DNA of 64,000 nt from Paracoccaceae bacterium (lineage in GTDB: Bacteria > Pseudomonadota > Alphaproteobacteria > Rhodobacterales > Rhodobacteraceae): positions 372,001-436,000 of the forward strand of contig JAIOYF010000001.1 in the NCBI GenBank assembly GCA_021741245.1, read 5' to 3'. A program made the position numbers and the translations under genes. The notes under the pieces are model-generated. The model was not told the origin of the DNA, searched no databases, and was given only the letters and a program-made list of their open reading frames with translations. Below are positions 37,962 through 46,915 of the stretch, in pieces. Within the stretch, counting starts at the first letter, position 1. Each line of letters begins with the position of its first letter.

Positions 37962-39731
37962 ATGGATCAATATACCCTCAACTTGCTGGTGGTGGGCGCG
38001 TCTTTTGCGCTTTACGTCGGCATTGCGATCTGGGCCCGCGCGGGCACGACCGCCGAGTTCTATGCAGCAGGTCAGGGCGTACACCCTGTTCTGAACGGCA
38101 TGGCCACCGCTGCTGACTGGATGTCGGCGGCCTCGTTCATTTCGATGGCTGGCTTGATCGCCGCTGTCGGCTATGGCAACTCCACCTATCTGATGGGCTG
38201 GACCGGGGGCTATGTGCTTCTGGCGCTTCTGCTTGCGCCTTATCTGCGCAAATTCGGCAAGTTCACCGTGCCGCAATTCATCGGCGACCGCTTTTACAGC
38301 CAAAGCGCACGTATGGTTGCAGTTCTGTCGCTGATCATCATTTCGGTCACCTATGTGATCGGGCAGATGACGGGCGCAGGTGTGGCGTTTGCGCGTTTCC
38401 TTGAAGTCAGCAGTGCGCAAGGCTTGTACATCGCGTCGGCCATCGTGTTCGTCTATGCCGTTCTTGGCGGCATGAAGGGCATCACCTATACGCAGGTGGC
38501 GCAGTATTGCGTGTTGATCGTCGCCTATACCATCCCGGCGGTCTTTATCTCGCTGCAACTGACGGGCAACCCGATCCCCGGTCTGGGCCTGTTCTCGACC
38601 CATACCGAATCTGGCCTGCCGCTGCTGTCCAAGCTGGACCAGTTGGTCACGGAACTTGGGTTCAACGACTATACGAGCCTGCACGGCTCGACCTTCAACA
38701 TGTTCCTCTTCACCCTGTCGCTGATGATCGGTACGGCCGGTTTGCCGCACGTCATCATCCGCTTCTTCACGGTGCCAAAAGTGGCTGACGCACGTTGGTC
38801 GGCTGGTTGGGCGCTTGTCTTCATCGCCCTGCTTTACCTGACAGCCCCGGCTGTGGGCGCCATGGCGCGTCTGAACATCATCGACACCATCTATAACAAC
38901 GGCACGCAGGCTGACTCGGTCCTGTATGAAGAGCGCCCGGAATGGATGCGGACCTGGGAAGTTACCGGACTGCTGAAGTTCGAGGACAAGAACGGCGACG
39001 GTCGTATCCAGTACTACAACGACAAGTCGGAAGCCTTTAAGGCAACTGCTGAAGGGCGTGGTTGGGCTGGTAACGAATTTACCTTCAACAATGACATCCT
39101 CGTTCTTGCGAACCCCGAGATTGCACAGCTTCCGGGCTGGGTGATCGCGCTGATCGCGGCTGGTGGTCTGGCAGCGGCGCTGTCGACGGCAGCCGGTCTG
39201 CTGCTGGCGATTTCTTCGGCCATCAGCCATGACCTGATCAAGGACTTCCTGAACCCGAACATCTCGGAAAAGGGCGAACTTCTGGCCGCCCGTATCGCAA
39301 TGGCGGGTGCGATCGCAGTGGCGACATGGCTGGGTCTGAACCCCCCCGGCTTTGCGGCGCAAACGGTGGCTCTGGCCTTTGGTTTGGCTGCAGCGACGAT
39401 CTTCCCGGCACTGATGATGGGGATCTTCTCAAAGCGCGTGAATGCGGCAGGGGCAACCTTGGGCATGCTTTCGGGATTGGTCGTGACCTGTCTGTATCTG
39501 TTCACCTATCTGGGTTGGTTCTTCATCCCGGGCACAAACATGATGGAAAACATCCCGGCCAACTATCTGTTCGGCGTCCCGCCAGCAGCCTTTGGTCCGA
39601 TCGGTGCGCTGATCAACTTTGCTGTGGCCTATCTGGTCTCGTCGGTGACGGCAGCACCGCCACAGCATGTGCAGGATCTGGTTGAATCGATCCGTGTGCC
39701 AAAAGGTGCAGGCGCAGCCTCCGCCCACTAA
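37962..39731 (+). CDS. Sodium:solute symporter, VC_2705/ActP-like
   Basis: The inner-membrane SSS-family transporter has 589 residues and about thirteen helices. Conserved segments include AGQGVHPVLNGMATAADWMSAASF, near the start, and GGLAAALSTAAGLLLAISSA. The large loop around residues 310-375 (GRIQYYNDKSEAF) is typical of the VC_2705 subfamily. With acsA and adk upstream it probably imports acetate or another short monocarboxylate with Na+. A strong terminator sits right after it. Confidence 0.9.
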   Translation: MDQYTLNLLVVGASFALYVGIAIWARAGTTAEFYAAGQGVHPVLNGMATAADWMSAASFISMAGLIAAVGYGNSTYLMGWTGGYVLLALLLAPYLRKFGKFTVPQFIGDRFYSQSARMVAVLSLIIISVTYVIGQMTGAGVAFARFLEVSSAQGLYIASAIVFVYAVLGGMKGITYTQVAQYCVLIVAYTIPAVFISLQLTGNPIPGLGLFSTHTESGLPLLSKLDQLVTELGFNDYTSLHGSTFNMFLFTLSLMIGTAGLPHVIIRFFTVPKVADARWSAGWALVFIALLYLTAPAVGAMARLNIIDTIYNNGTQADSVLYEERPEWMRTWEVTGLLKFEDKNGDGRIQYYNDKSEAFKATAEGRGWAGNEFTFNNDILVLANPEIAQLPGWVIALIAAGGLAAALSTAAGLLLAISSAISHDLIKDFLNPNISEKGELLAARIAMAGAIAVATWLGLNPPGFAAQTVALAFGLAAATIFPALMMGIFSKRVNAAGATLGMLSGLVVTCLYLFTYLGWFFIPGTNMMENIPANYLFGVPPAAFGPIGALINFAVAYLVSSVTAAPPQHVQDLVESIRVPKGAGAASAH

Positions 39732-39739
39732 CACAGTCT

Positions 39740-39776
39740 GTGCGTCCCCGGCGTGATCCGGGGGCGCACCTTTTTT
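39740..39776 (+). terminator. Rho-independent terminator after the symporter gene
   Basis: GTGCGTCCCCGG (39740-39751) pairs with CCGGGGGCGCAC (39758-39769) with one wobble, followed by TTTTTT (39771-39776). It ends four bases before the ribosome-binding site of the next gene, so it separates or attenuates the downstream signalling genes. Confidence 0.92.
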
Positions 39777-39791
39777 GGTGAGGAGGGATCT

Positions 39792-41615
39792 ATGGACCAA
39801 GCCACTGAAACCATTTTTGGATTTCTAGAGACTGTTCATCCCTATGACAGCCTGCCGCATGATGAGCTGACGCGTGTCGCCGGTTCTTTTGGCCGCAGGG
39901 AAATTGCCGCAGGTGTGGAAATCTACCGCGCAGGACAACCGCTTGAAGGTCTGTATCTGATCAAGCGTGGGTCGGTCGAGGTGACCGAAGGCTCGGGTCA
40001 GGTGATTTCCCTTCTGGGCCCCCGCAACAGTTTTGGCGAACGCGGGGTGCTGCGTGACGGGACTGCTGTGACCACAGCCAAAGCGACCGAGGCCGTTGTG
40101 GTCTTGATCCTGCCCGCAGAGGTGTTTCGTGCACTGATCGCGCAATATCCCGCCTTTGAGCGGTTCTTTCGCCGGGGACCAAAGGCCGAGGCCCGCAGTG
40201 GCGATCTGAGTACCCTAAAAGTGGGCGACCTGATGGCCCGCAGGCCCATTGTCGTTGCCCCATCCGACAGTATCGCCACCGCCGCCCGCAAGATGCGCGA
40301 TGCGCAAGTGTCTTGTCTTGGGGTGGTCGACGAGGGACGATTTCTGGGCATCGTCACCACCCGCGACATGGCCACGAAGGCCTTGGCCGAGGGGCTGGCC
40401 CCCGCGTCGCCAGTGTCGCAGATCATGACGGCCAACCCCGAAGTCCTGACGCCGCATTCGCTTGGCTCGGATATCTTGCACATCATGCTTGAACGCCGGG
40501 TCGGGCACCTTCCCATTGTAGAGGAAGGTCGCTTGGTGGGCATGATCACCCAAACCGATCTGACGCGGTTTCAGGCGGTCAGTTCGGCCCTTTTGGTGCG
40601 CGATGCAGCCGTGGCAGAAACGGTAGCGGAAATGGCAGCCGTGACCGCCCGGATACCCGCACTCTTGATGCAGTTGGTGGGGGGCAATAGCGCGCATGAG
40701 GTGGTGACGCGCCTCATCACCGATATCGCAGACACCGTCACGCGGCGGCTTCTGACCTTGGCGGAGGCAGCACTTGGCCCGGCCCCGGTGCCCTATCTCT
40801 GGCTTGCCTGTGGCAGTCAGGGGCGGCAGGAACAGACCGGCGTTTCGGATCAGGACAATTGCCTGATGATCGACGATGCCGCCACGGATGCCGACATGGC
40901 CTATTTTGCGGCGCTGGCAAAATTTGTTTGTGACGGGCTGAACGACTGCGGCTATGTCTATTGCCCCGGTGATATGATGGCCAGCAATCCGCAATGGCGC
41001 CAAAGGGTTGCGGTCTGGCGGGATTATTTCCGGGGCTGGATCAAACGGCCGGACCCGACCGCCCAGATGCTGGCCAGCGTGATGTTTGATCTGCGCCCGA
41101 TTGGGGGGCAAGCCAGCCTGTTTCACGAGGTGCAGCATGAGACGCTGACCCTTGCGGCCCAGAATTCCATCTTTGTGGCGCATATGGTCTCCAACAGCCT
41201 CAAGCATACGCCACCCTTGGGCCTGCTGCGCGGCTTTGCCACCATTCGGTCGGGCGAGCACAAGAACCACATCGACATGAAGCATAACGGCGTTGTGCCT
41301 GTGGTGGATCTGGGCCGTGTCTATGCGCTGATCGGGGAATTGCCCGACGCCAATACCCGCGCCCGGCTGGAGGCGGCCGAGGCGGCTGGCGTCATCAGCC
41401 CTTCGGGCGCGCGTGATCTGATCGAGGGCTATGACGTGATTGCCCAGACGCGGTTGGAAAATCAGGCGCGCCTGATCCGGTCTGGCCGCGCGCCGGACAA
41501 CTTTCTTGCGCCTTATGATCTTTCGGACTTTGAGCGTTCTCATCTGCGCGATGCCTTTGTCGTCGTGCGCACAATGCAATCCGCTGTGGGCAGTTCCCGC
41601 GGCGCCAGACTGTGA
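39792..41615 (+). CDS. cNMP-binding/CBS/DUF294 nucleotidyltransferase-like protein
   Basis: The 607-residue cytosolic protein has four parts: a cyclic-nucleotide-binding domain (about 15-115, FGERGVLRDG), a CBS pair (about 140-270, LMARRPIVVAPSD), a DUF294 nucleotidyltransferase-like domain with GSQGRQEQTGVSDQDN (from residue 341), and a DUF294 C-terminal helical domain. The G-S...D-x-D pattern of a pol-beta-type nucleotidyltransferase is intact. The family is consistently linked to acetate-type symporters and a DnaQ-like exonuclease, for example next to actP in Pseudomonas. It probably senses nucleotides to regulate transport or acetate metabolism. ATG 39792 follows AGGAGG. Confidence 0.88.
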   Translation: MDQATETIFGFLETVHPYDSLPHDELTRVAGSFGRREIAAGVEIYRAGQPLEGLYLIKRGSVEVTEGSGQVISLLGPRNSFGERGVLRDGTAVTTAKATEAVVVLILPAEVFRALIAQYPAFERFFRRGPKAEARSGDLSTLKVGDLMARRPIVVAPSDSIATAARKMRDAQVSCLGVVDEGRFLGIVTTRDMATKALAEGLAPASPVSQIMTANPEVLTPHSLGSDILHIMLERRVGHLPIVEEGRLVGMITQTDLTRFQAVSSALLVRDAAVAETVAEMAAVTARIPALLMQLVGGNSAHEVVTRLITDIADTVTRRLLTLAEAALGPAPVPYLWLACGSQGRQEQTGVSDQDNCLMIDDAATDADMAYFAALAKFVCDGLNDCGYVYCPGDMMASNPQWRQRVAVWRDYFRGWIKRPDPTAQMLASVMFDLRPIGGQASLFHEVQHETLTLAAQNSIFVAHMVSNSLKHTPPLGLLRGFATIRSGEHKNHIDMKHNGVVPVVDLGRVYALIGELPDANTRARLEAAEAAGVISPSGARDLIEGYDVIAQTRLENQARLIRSGRAPDNFLAPYDLSDFERSHLRDAFVVVRTMQSAVGSSRGARL

Positions 41616-41625
41616 AAGGGGCGTG

Positions 41626-42147
41626 ATGCTCTTTGATTTTATCGCCGCTGCGGCCGCCGGATTTGGCCTTGCGGGTATTGCCATGCTGTTGCGCCATCTG
41701 ACGCGGGGGCTTTTGCCGCGCTGGATCGTGCCTTTGACCGCTGGTGTCGGCATGTTTGGCTATGCGGTTTGGAATGAGTACACGTGGTTTGATCGGGTGA
41801 CGGGCGCTTTTGGCGAAGGGGTTGTCGTCGTCTCGGCCCCAAGCGAGTCACAGTTCTATCGGCCATGGACCTATGTAAAGCCGCTGACCCTGCGCTTTGT
41901 GGCGTGGGATGGGGTGAATGTCTTACGCTCGACCGAAGTGCCCGGCCTTTTGCAAGGGGACGCGGTGATCGTGCATCGTTGGCAAGAAACGCAGCGGGTG
42001 CGCATGGCTTTTGATTGCCTGGCCGGGCGTCAGGTGACGTTGATGGAGGGGGCAAGCCTTGCCCCGGATGGCACCCTTACCAACGCAAAGTGGCAAGAGG
42101 CTGCGGCAGATGATCCGTTGCAGCCGGTGGCCTGTCAGGGGGGCTGA
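41626..42147 (+). CDS. Membrane protein, unknown
   Basis: The 173-residue protein has two N-terminal helices (about 1-20, FIAAAAAGFGLAGIAML, and 33-50) followed by a periplasmic domain of about 120 residues. AAAGGGG precedes ATG 41626. I do not recognise a family. It is tightly packed between the DUF294 gene (10 bases) and the response regulator (one base), so it is probably part of the same signalling unit, perhaps sensing at the envelope. Confidence 0.7.
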   Translation: MLFDFIAAAAAGFGLAGIAMLLRHLTRGLLPRWIVPLTAGVGMFGYAVWNEYTWFDRVTGAFGEGVVVVSAPSESQFYRPWTYVKPLTLRFVAWDGVNVLRSTEVPGLLQGDAVIVHRWQETQRVRMAFDCLAGRQVTLMEGASLAPDGTLTNAKWQEAAADDPLQPVACQGG

Positions 42148-42148
42148 G

Positions 42149-42541
42149 ATGGATCACGACTCCAAACGCAAATACCGGATTCTGGTGGTTGAGGATGAGG
42201 ATAACATCGCCTTTGCACTGGACTATGTCATGATGCGCGAGGGGTATGAAAATGATCGCATCTCCAACGGTAGCGAAGCCCTGTCGCGCATTCGCGAAAC
42301 GCGGCCCGATCTGGTGCTGCTGGATGTGATGCTGCCCGACGTGTCTGGCTATGAAATCTGTCAGGATGTGCGGCTTGATCCAACGCTGAGCGATGTGAAG
42401 ATCTTGATGATGACGGCGCGGGGATCGGCCATTGAACGGCGCAAGGGGCTGGCCCTTGGGGCGGATGGGTTCATCTCAAAGCCCTTTGAGCTAAGCGAAT
42501 TGCGCCAAGAGGTGCGTCGCTTGCTGGCACCGGGCGGCTGA
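42149..42541 (+). CDS. Receiver-only response regulator
   Basis: This single-domain CheY-like protein of 130 residues has an acidic pocket in VVEDED, the phospho-accepting Asp59 in LVLLDVMLPD, the switch Thr89 in MMTARG and Lys111 in FISKPFE. All catalytic positions are present and there is no output domain. It starts one base after the preceding stop and ends eight bases before the pseudokinase-exonuclease gene. Its phosphodonor is unclear because that neighbour lacks the phospho-accepting His. Confidence 0.9.
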   Translation: MDHDSKRKYRILVVEDEDNIAFALDYVMMREGYENDRISNGSEALSRIRETRPDLVLLDVMLPDVSGYEICQDVRLDPTLSDVKILMMTARGSAIERRKGLALGADGFISKPFELSELRQEVRRLLAPGG

Positions 42542-42549
42542 CCTTGGCT

Positions 42550-44661
42550 ATGGGTGCGCCAGTGCAGACCCCCCAAAAATCCGCGTCGCTGCGGTGGCGT
42601 CTTTTGGCATGGTGCGGGATGTTGGCGGTGGGGGTCGTGGCCGCGATCGTGTTGGGGCTGTGGTCGGGCTATCGGCATCTGGGCCAACCGCAAGCGATGG
42701 CTGCCTTTGTGCAGGCGGGTATCCTTGCGGGCTTTTTGGCGCTGGGGGCTGTGGTTTGGCTGTGGTTCACCTTGGATCAGCGGTTGGCGCGGCCCTTGAT
42801 GGCGCTGCCGGGGGCGTTGCGGGGGCGGGCGCATGCGGATGTGGCCCAGCCAATTGATCTGACCGATGCAAGCCCCTTGGGCGATCTGCTGCCTGCCGCC
42901 AATCATCTGGTGGAGGCGCTGCGCCAGACCCGGCACGCGCTGTCCGATGCCGTGGAGCGCGAGACCCAAAGACTAAGCGAGGGCAATGCGAAGCTTGAGG
43001 CGCTTTTGGCCGATGTGCCGGTGGGTGTCTTGATGTGTTCGGGCGACCATCTGCTTGCCTTTTACAATGCGCAGGCGGTGGATCTGATGGGCGCGGGGGG
43101 CACCGCCCCGGGCTTGGGTCGGCGCTTGTTCGACTATCTGCGTGAGGGGCCCATTCACCACGCCTATGCACGGCTTGTGGCCTCGGGGGATGGTGACGCA
43201 GCCTCGACCCTTTTGTGCACCACGCTTGATGGCGCGCGGGTGCTGTCGGCGCGGATGCGGTTGCGCACAACGGCGCAAGGCACGGCGCAGGGCTATGTGC
43301 TGACGCTGCGGGATGTGACAACGGATCTGGCCTCACATGCACGACGCGAGGCGTTTGTGACCGAGGTTTTTGACCGAATCCGCCGCCCCACTGCGACTCT
43401 GTCCACTATGGTGCAGGCCGGGGCGCAGGGCGATGGCGTGCCTGCCCGCTTCGATAAGGTAATGCGCGCCGAGGTGGGCCATCTTGTGCAGGCTTTGGCA
43501 GATCTTTCGGCCCGACACGATGCCGAGCGCACAGAGGACTGGCATCTGCAAATGACGCGCGCCAGTGATCTGGGCGACGGGTTGCGCGCGCGGATGGAGG
43601 CAGATGGCCTTGCCGTCACCATCACAGCGCAAGATATCTATCTGCGTTGCAACGGGTTTGAGGTGATCGCGCTGGTCGCGGGCCTTGCCCAAGAGATGGC
43701 CTTGGCAGGTCTTGCCACCCAATTTGAAGTAGAGATGGGCGAGGATGGGGCCGGGGCTATGATCCGGCTTGTCTGGCCGGGGCATCCCCTGTCCATGGCG
43801 CGGTTGACGCAATGGCTGAATTCGCCGCTGGAGCCGGGCTTTGCCGATGTCTCACGGCAATCTGTCCTCGGGTTTCATGGCACCGAAATCTGGCCCATTG
43901 CCGCGGGGGCCGGGCAGCACGCGCTGTGCCTGCCGATCTTGCACGCGCGGCGGGCCGTCACGCGCCCCGAGGCGATCCGCCGCGCTGTGGTCTATGACTT
44001 TGACCTGTTGTCAAAGGAACGCTCCGCGAAAGTGCAAGATGCCGCCCTTATGGATTTGACCTATGTGGTTTTCGATACTGAAACCACAGGCCTGCTGCCG
44101 GACCAAGGCGATGAAATCGTTCAGATCGCTGCGGTGCGCATCGTCAACGGGCGGCGGGTCGAGGGCGAGGTGTTTGATACCTTGGTCAACCCCCGGCGGG
44201 CCATTCCCGCCGCCTCTACCGCCGTTCATGGGATCACCGACGCGATGGTACAAGATGCGCCCTGTATCGAGGATGTGGCGTCGAGGTTTCATAAATTTGC
44301 CGAAGGGGCTGTCCTTGTGGCCCATAATGCGCCCTTTGACATGGCCTTTTTGCGCCGGGTTGAGGGGGCGATTGCGCGGCGCTTTGACAATCCCATCTTG
44401 GATACCGTCCTTCTGTCGGCGGTCATTTATGGCCAGCAAGAGGTTCACACTCTGGATGCGCTGACGCATCGGCTGGGAATAACCATCCCCGAAGAGGCGC
44501 GCCACACCGCAATCGGCGACACGATTGCCACGGCAGAGGCCGTATTAAAGCTGCTGCCCATCCTCAAAGGGCAAGGGCTGGCAACCTTTGGGCAGGTTCT
44601 GACTGCCGTTCGGCGTCATGGGCGTCTGGTCAAAGATTTGAACGCATCAGGCGTTCGATAG
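42550..44661 (+). CDS. Sensor pseudokinase fused to DnaQ-like 3'-5' exonuclease
   Basis: The 703-residue product has two membrane helices (about 17-38 and 52-76), a HAMP-like linker, and a PAS-like domain (about 150-260). A histidine-kinase-like part (about 265-450) follows, and then a DEDDh exonuclease (about 505-690). In the HisKA-like motif FVTEVFDRIRRPT, the position of the phospho-accepting His is Asp275, so kinase function is probably lost. The exonuclease residues are complete: Asp509 and Glu511 (FDTETTG), Asp597 (HNAPFD), His652 and Asp657. Automated pipelines would call it DNA polymerase III epsilon, but the domain context says otherwise. ATG 42550 is chosen; TTG 42544 is possible. 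It closes the DUF294/regulator unit. Confidence 0.85.
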   Translation: MGAPVQTPQKSASLRWRLLAWCGMLAVGVVAAIVLGLWSGYRHLGQPQAMAAFVQAGILAGFLALGAVVWLWFTLDQRLARPLMALPGALRGRAHADVAQPIDLTDASPLGDLLPAANHLVEALRQTRHALSDAVERETQRLSEGNAKLEALLADVPVGVLMCSGDHLLAFYNAQAVDLMGAGGTAPGLGRRLFDYLREGPIHHAYARLVASGDGDAASTLLCTTLDGARVLSARMRLRTTAQGTAQGYVLTLRDVTTDLASHARREAFVTEVFDRIRRPTATLSTMVQAGAQGDGVPARFDKVMRAEVGHLVQALADLSARHDAERTEDWHLQMTRASDLGDGLRARMEADGLAVTITAQDIYLRCNGFEVIALVAGLAQEMALAGLATQFEVEMGEDGAGAMIRLVWPGHPLSMARLTQWLNSPLEPGFADVSRQSVLGFHGTEIWPIAAGAGQHALCLPILHARRAVTRPEAIRRAVVYDFDLLSKERSAKVQDAALMDLTYVVFDTETTGLLPDQGDEIVQIAAVRIVNGRRVEGEVFDTLVNPRRAIPAASTAVHGITDAMVQDAPCIEDVASRFHKFAEGAVLVAHNAPFDMAFLRRVEGAIARRFDNPILDTVLLSAVIYGQQEVHTLDALTHRLGITIPEEARHTAIGDTIATAEAVLKLLPILKGQGLATFGQVLTAVRRHGRLVKDLNASGVR

Positions 44662-44856
44662 GGTCGGTTGGAACTGGCCGGGCGGCACCAGCCATCTGGC
44701 CCGAAAGGATCGGCGTGACTTGGCCGGGTATCAGGTTTGATTGATAACAGTTTGTGATATCTGCGTGGATACGTATCGCGAAGTCTTGACTTGGCTGCTT
44801 GGTCAGGAGAGGTCTTTACAGCCCTAATGATACGAAAAAATCGGAGCCTGCCACCC

Positions 44857-46203
44857 ATGTCCATCCCTCAATCCGGCGGCGGGACGATCGAGTCCTTTTC
44901 CCAATTGGCTGAAATGATGGAGGCGGGCAACAAGCCCAAATCCGATTGGCGTATCGGCACCGAGCATGAAAAATTCGGTTGGCTTGCGGGCAGTCACAAA
45001 CCGCTGCCCTATGCGGGTGATGCCTCGATCTCGGCCCTGTTCGAGGGCTTGGCTGATCGATTCGGGTGGGAGCGCGTGCGCGAAGGCGGCGAGGTGATCG
45101 GCCTGCAGCGCAATGGCGCCAATGTCAGCCTTGAACCCGGCGGGCAGTTTGAACTCTCGGGCGCGGCAGTGGTGAACATGCACGAAACCGCCGCCGAATT
45201 GCGCAACCATCTGGAAGAGGTCGCGGCCATCGCAGATCCGATGGGTGTGCGCTTTATGGGCATTGGTGCGGCACCGGAGTGGACGCATGATGACATGCCG
45301 CGCATGCCAAAGGGGCGCTATCGGCTGATGACAGATTACATGGGCCGCGTTGGCACCCATGGCACACAGATGATGTACCGCACCTGTACGGTTCAGGTGA
45401 ACCTTGATTACGCGTCCGAGGCCGACATGGTCAAAAAGCTGCGCGTGGCCTTGGCCTTGCAGCCGGTGGCGACCGCGCTTTTCGCCTCCTCTCCGTTTTT
45501 TGAGGGCAAGCTCAATGAGCATCGGTCGTGGCGGTCGCGCATCTGGCGGGGCTTGGATAACAGCCGCACGGGGATGTTGCCCTTTGCCTTCAAGGGCGAT
45601 TTCGGATTTCAGGCCTATGTCGATTGGGTTTTGGATGTGCCGATGTATTTCGTCTATCGCGACGGGAAATACATCAACGCGCTGGGACAATCGTTCCGCG
45701 ATTTCCTGAAGGGCCAATTGCCCGCGCTGCCGGGCGAATTGCCCACGCTGTCCGATTGGGCCGACCACATGACCACGGTTTTCCCCGAGGCCCGCGTCAA
45801 GAAATACATCGAGATGCGGGGCGCCGATTGCGGGGATGAGGCACACATCAACGCATTGCCCGCGTTTTGGGTGGGGCTGATGTATGATCAGACGGCGCTG
45901 GATGCGGCGTGGGATCTGGTCAAGGGCTTTGACGAAGAGACGCGTGAAGGCTTGCGCGTCGCGGCCTCGGTCTCGGCGCTGAAGGGCGAGGCAGGGGGCG
46001 TCAAGCTGAATGATCTGGCACGGGCCGCTGTGGCGCTGTCACACGCCGGATTGGCCGCGCGGGGCCTTGGCGAAGAGAAGTTCCTTGCCCCCTTGGTCGG
46101 GTCGGTTGCCAGTGGTGAGGTGCAGGCCGATCGCTGGTTGCGGTTGTATCAGGGCGAATGGGCCGGATCCCTTGCGCCGATCTACGAGGCATCTAGTTTG
46201 TGA
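44857..46203 (+). CDS. gshA: Glutamate-cysteine ligase, plant/alphaproteobacterial type
   Basis: GshA joins glutamate and cysteine with ATP in the first step of glutathione synthesis. The 448-residue protein belongs to the GCS2-like class found in plants and alphaproteobacteria: RIGTEHEKFG near the start, QFELSGAAVVNMHETA, the MTDYMGRVGTHGTQMM block and the TCTVQVNLDY strand. ATG 44857 has GGAG about eleven bases upstream. The 195-base leader includes a GATACGTATC palindrome (44768-44777). Monocistronic, with a terminator. Confidence 0.94.
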   Translation: MSIPQSGGGTIESFSQLAEMMEAGNKPKSDWRIGTEHEKFGWLAGSHKPLPYAGDASISALFEGLADRFGWERVREGGEVIGLQRNGANVSLEPGGQFELSGAAVVNMHETAAELRNHLEEVAAIADPMGVRFMGIGAAPEWTHDDMPRMPKGRYRLMTDYMGRVGTHGTQMMYRTCTVQVNLDYASEADMVKKLRVALALQPVATALFASSPFFEGKLNEHRSWRSRIWRGLDNSRTGMLPFAFKGDFGFQAYVDWVLDVPMYFVYRDGKYINALGQSFRDFLKGQLPALPGELPTLSDWADHMTTVFPEARVKKYIEMRGADCGDEAHINALPAFWVGLMYDQTALDAAWDLVKGFDEETREGLRVAASVSALKGEAGGVKLNDLARAAVALSHAGLAARGLGEEKFLAPLVGSVASGEVQADRWLRLYQGEWAGSLAPIYEASSL

Positions 46204-46204
46204 C

Positions 46205-46230
46205 AAAAAGGGTCCCTCATGGGGCCCTTT
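46205..46230 (+). terminator. Terminator hairpin of gshA
   Basis: AAAGGGTCCC (46207-46216) and GGGGCCCTTT (46221-46230) pair over ten bases with one wobble and a four-base loop. It begins directly after the gshA stop. Confidence 0.75.
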
Positions 46231-46374
46231 GAACATCGCTAGAACAGACCTTTTATTGGGGGCACGCAAAGGGCATGTCCTTACGCACCCCTTCATGGGG
46301 CCGGCCGGGCAGACTTGATCCCGCTGGGAAACCATAGCCACCGTTTGGCACAGCGCCAATTCACCCCGATTGGA

Positions 46375-46905
46375 TCAGTTCTTGCCGCTGTCGTCTTCGC
46401 CCAGATAGGGCGTATAGGAAATCATGCGCTCGCCATCCCATGCGCTGGCGATGATGCATGGTGCCGCCCCATAGCTGTCACACACAGACCCGTGGACGGC
46501 CAGCAATAAAACGCGTTTGGACGGCAGGGCCTCGCCTTCGGGGGCAAAGACGACGTCTTGGATCACCCAAGACCCGCCGAACCAGCTCGACAGGCTTTTG
46601 CCGACCACGGCATGAATAGCATTGCCACCAGAGCCGCCCAGAAACCCAAGATTGGGGCCGCAAAACGCCCCAGCCTCAAAGATGATCCAGTCATCCGCCG
46701 TGCCATCGCCCGTCAGGTCCACGGCTGAGGCCGGGTCCTCCTCGGGCAAGATCAGGGTGCCACCATCGGCGGCGCAGCGCGCTGTGCTTTCCGTAAAGGC
46801 AAGCGTGATGGCCTGATCCTTTGGCAATGCCCCTTCGGTGGCAAGGGCGGCTGGGGCCAAGGCGGCGACCGACAACGCACTAATAATGGCAAGCACAGCT
46901 TTCAT
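46375..46905 (-). CDS. Secreted protein, unknown
   Basis: The 176-residue product has a signal peptide (MKAVLAIISALSVAALAPAA, cleavage near LATEG). Cysteines occur at ARCAADGG, AFCGPN, SVCDS and APCII, four in all, likely two disulfides. A DLTGDGTADDW motif resembles a calcium-binding or FG-GAP-like loop. I do not recognise a family. It lies ten bases downstream of plsY on the same strand and may be the last gene of the pyrB-plsY operon. Confidence 0.65.
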   Translation of the reverse strand: MKAVLAIISALSVAALAPAALATEGALPKDQAITLAFTESTARCAADGGTLILPEEDPASAVDLTGDGTADDWIIFEAGAFCGPNLGFLGGSGGNAIHAVVGKSLSSWFGGSWVIQDVVFAPEGEALPSKRVLLLAVHGSVCDSYGAAPCIIASAWDGERMISYTPYLGEDDSGKN

Positions 46906-46915
46906 GGTGCGTTCC

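Noticed and set aside
42550-44661. Replicative DNA polymerase III epsilon subunit (dnaQ)
   Set aside because: The exonuclease domain is DnaQ-like, but the membrane helices, PAS-like and kinase-like parts and the acetate-gene context argue against the replicative subunit.
44768-44777. GATACGTATC palindrome upstream of gshA as an operator
   Set aside because: Only ten bases long and without a second copy; such a site is expected by chance and no regulator can be named.
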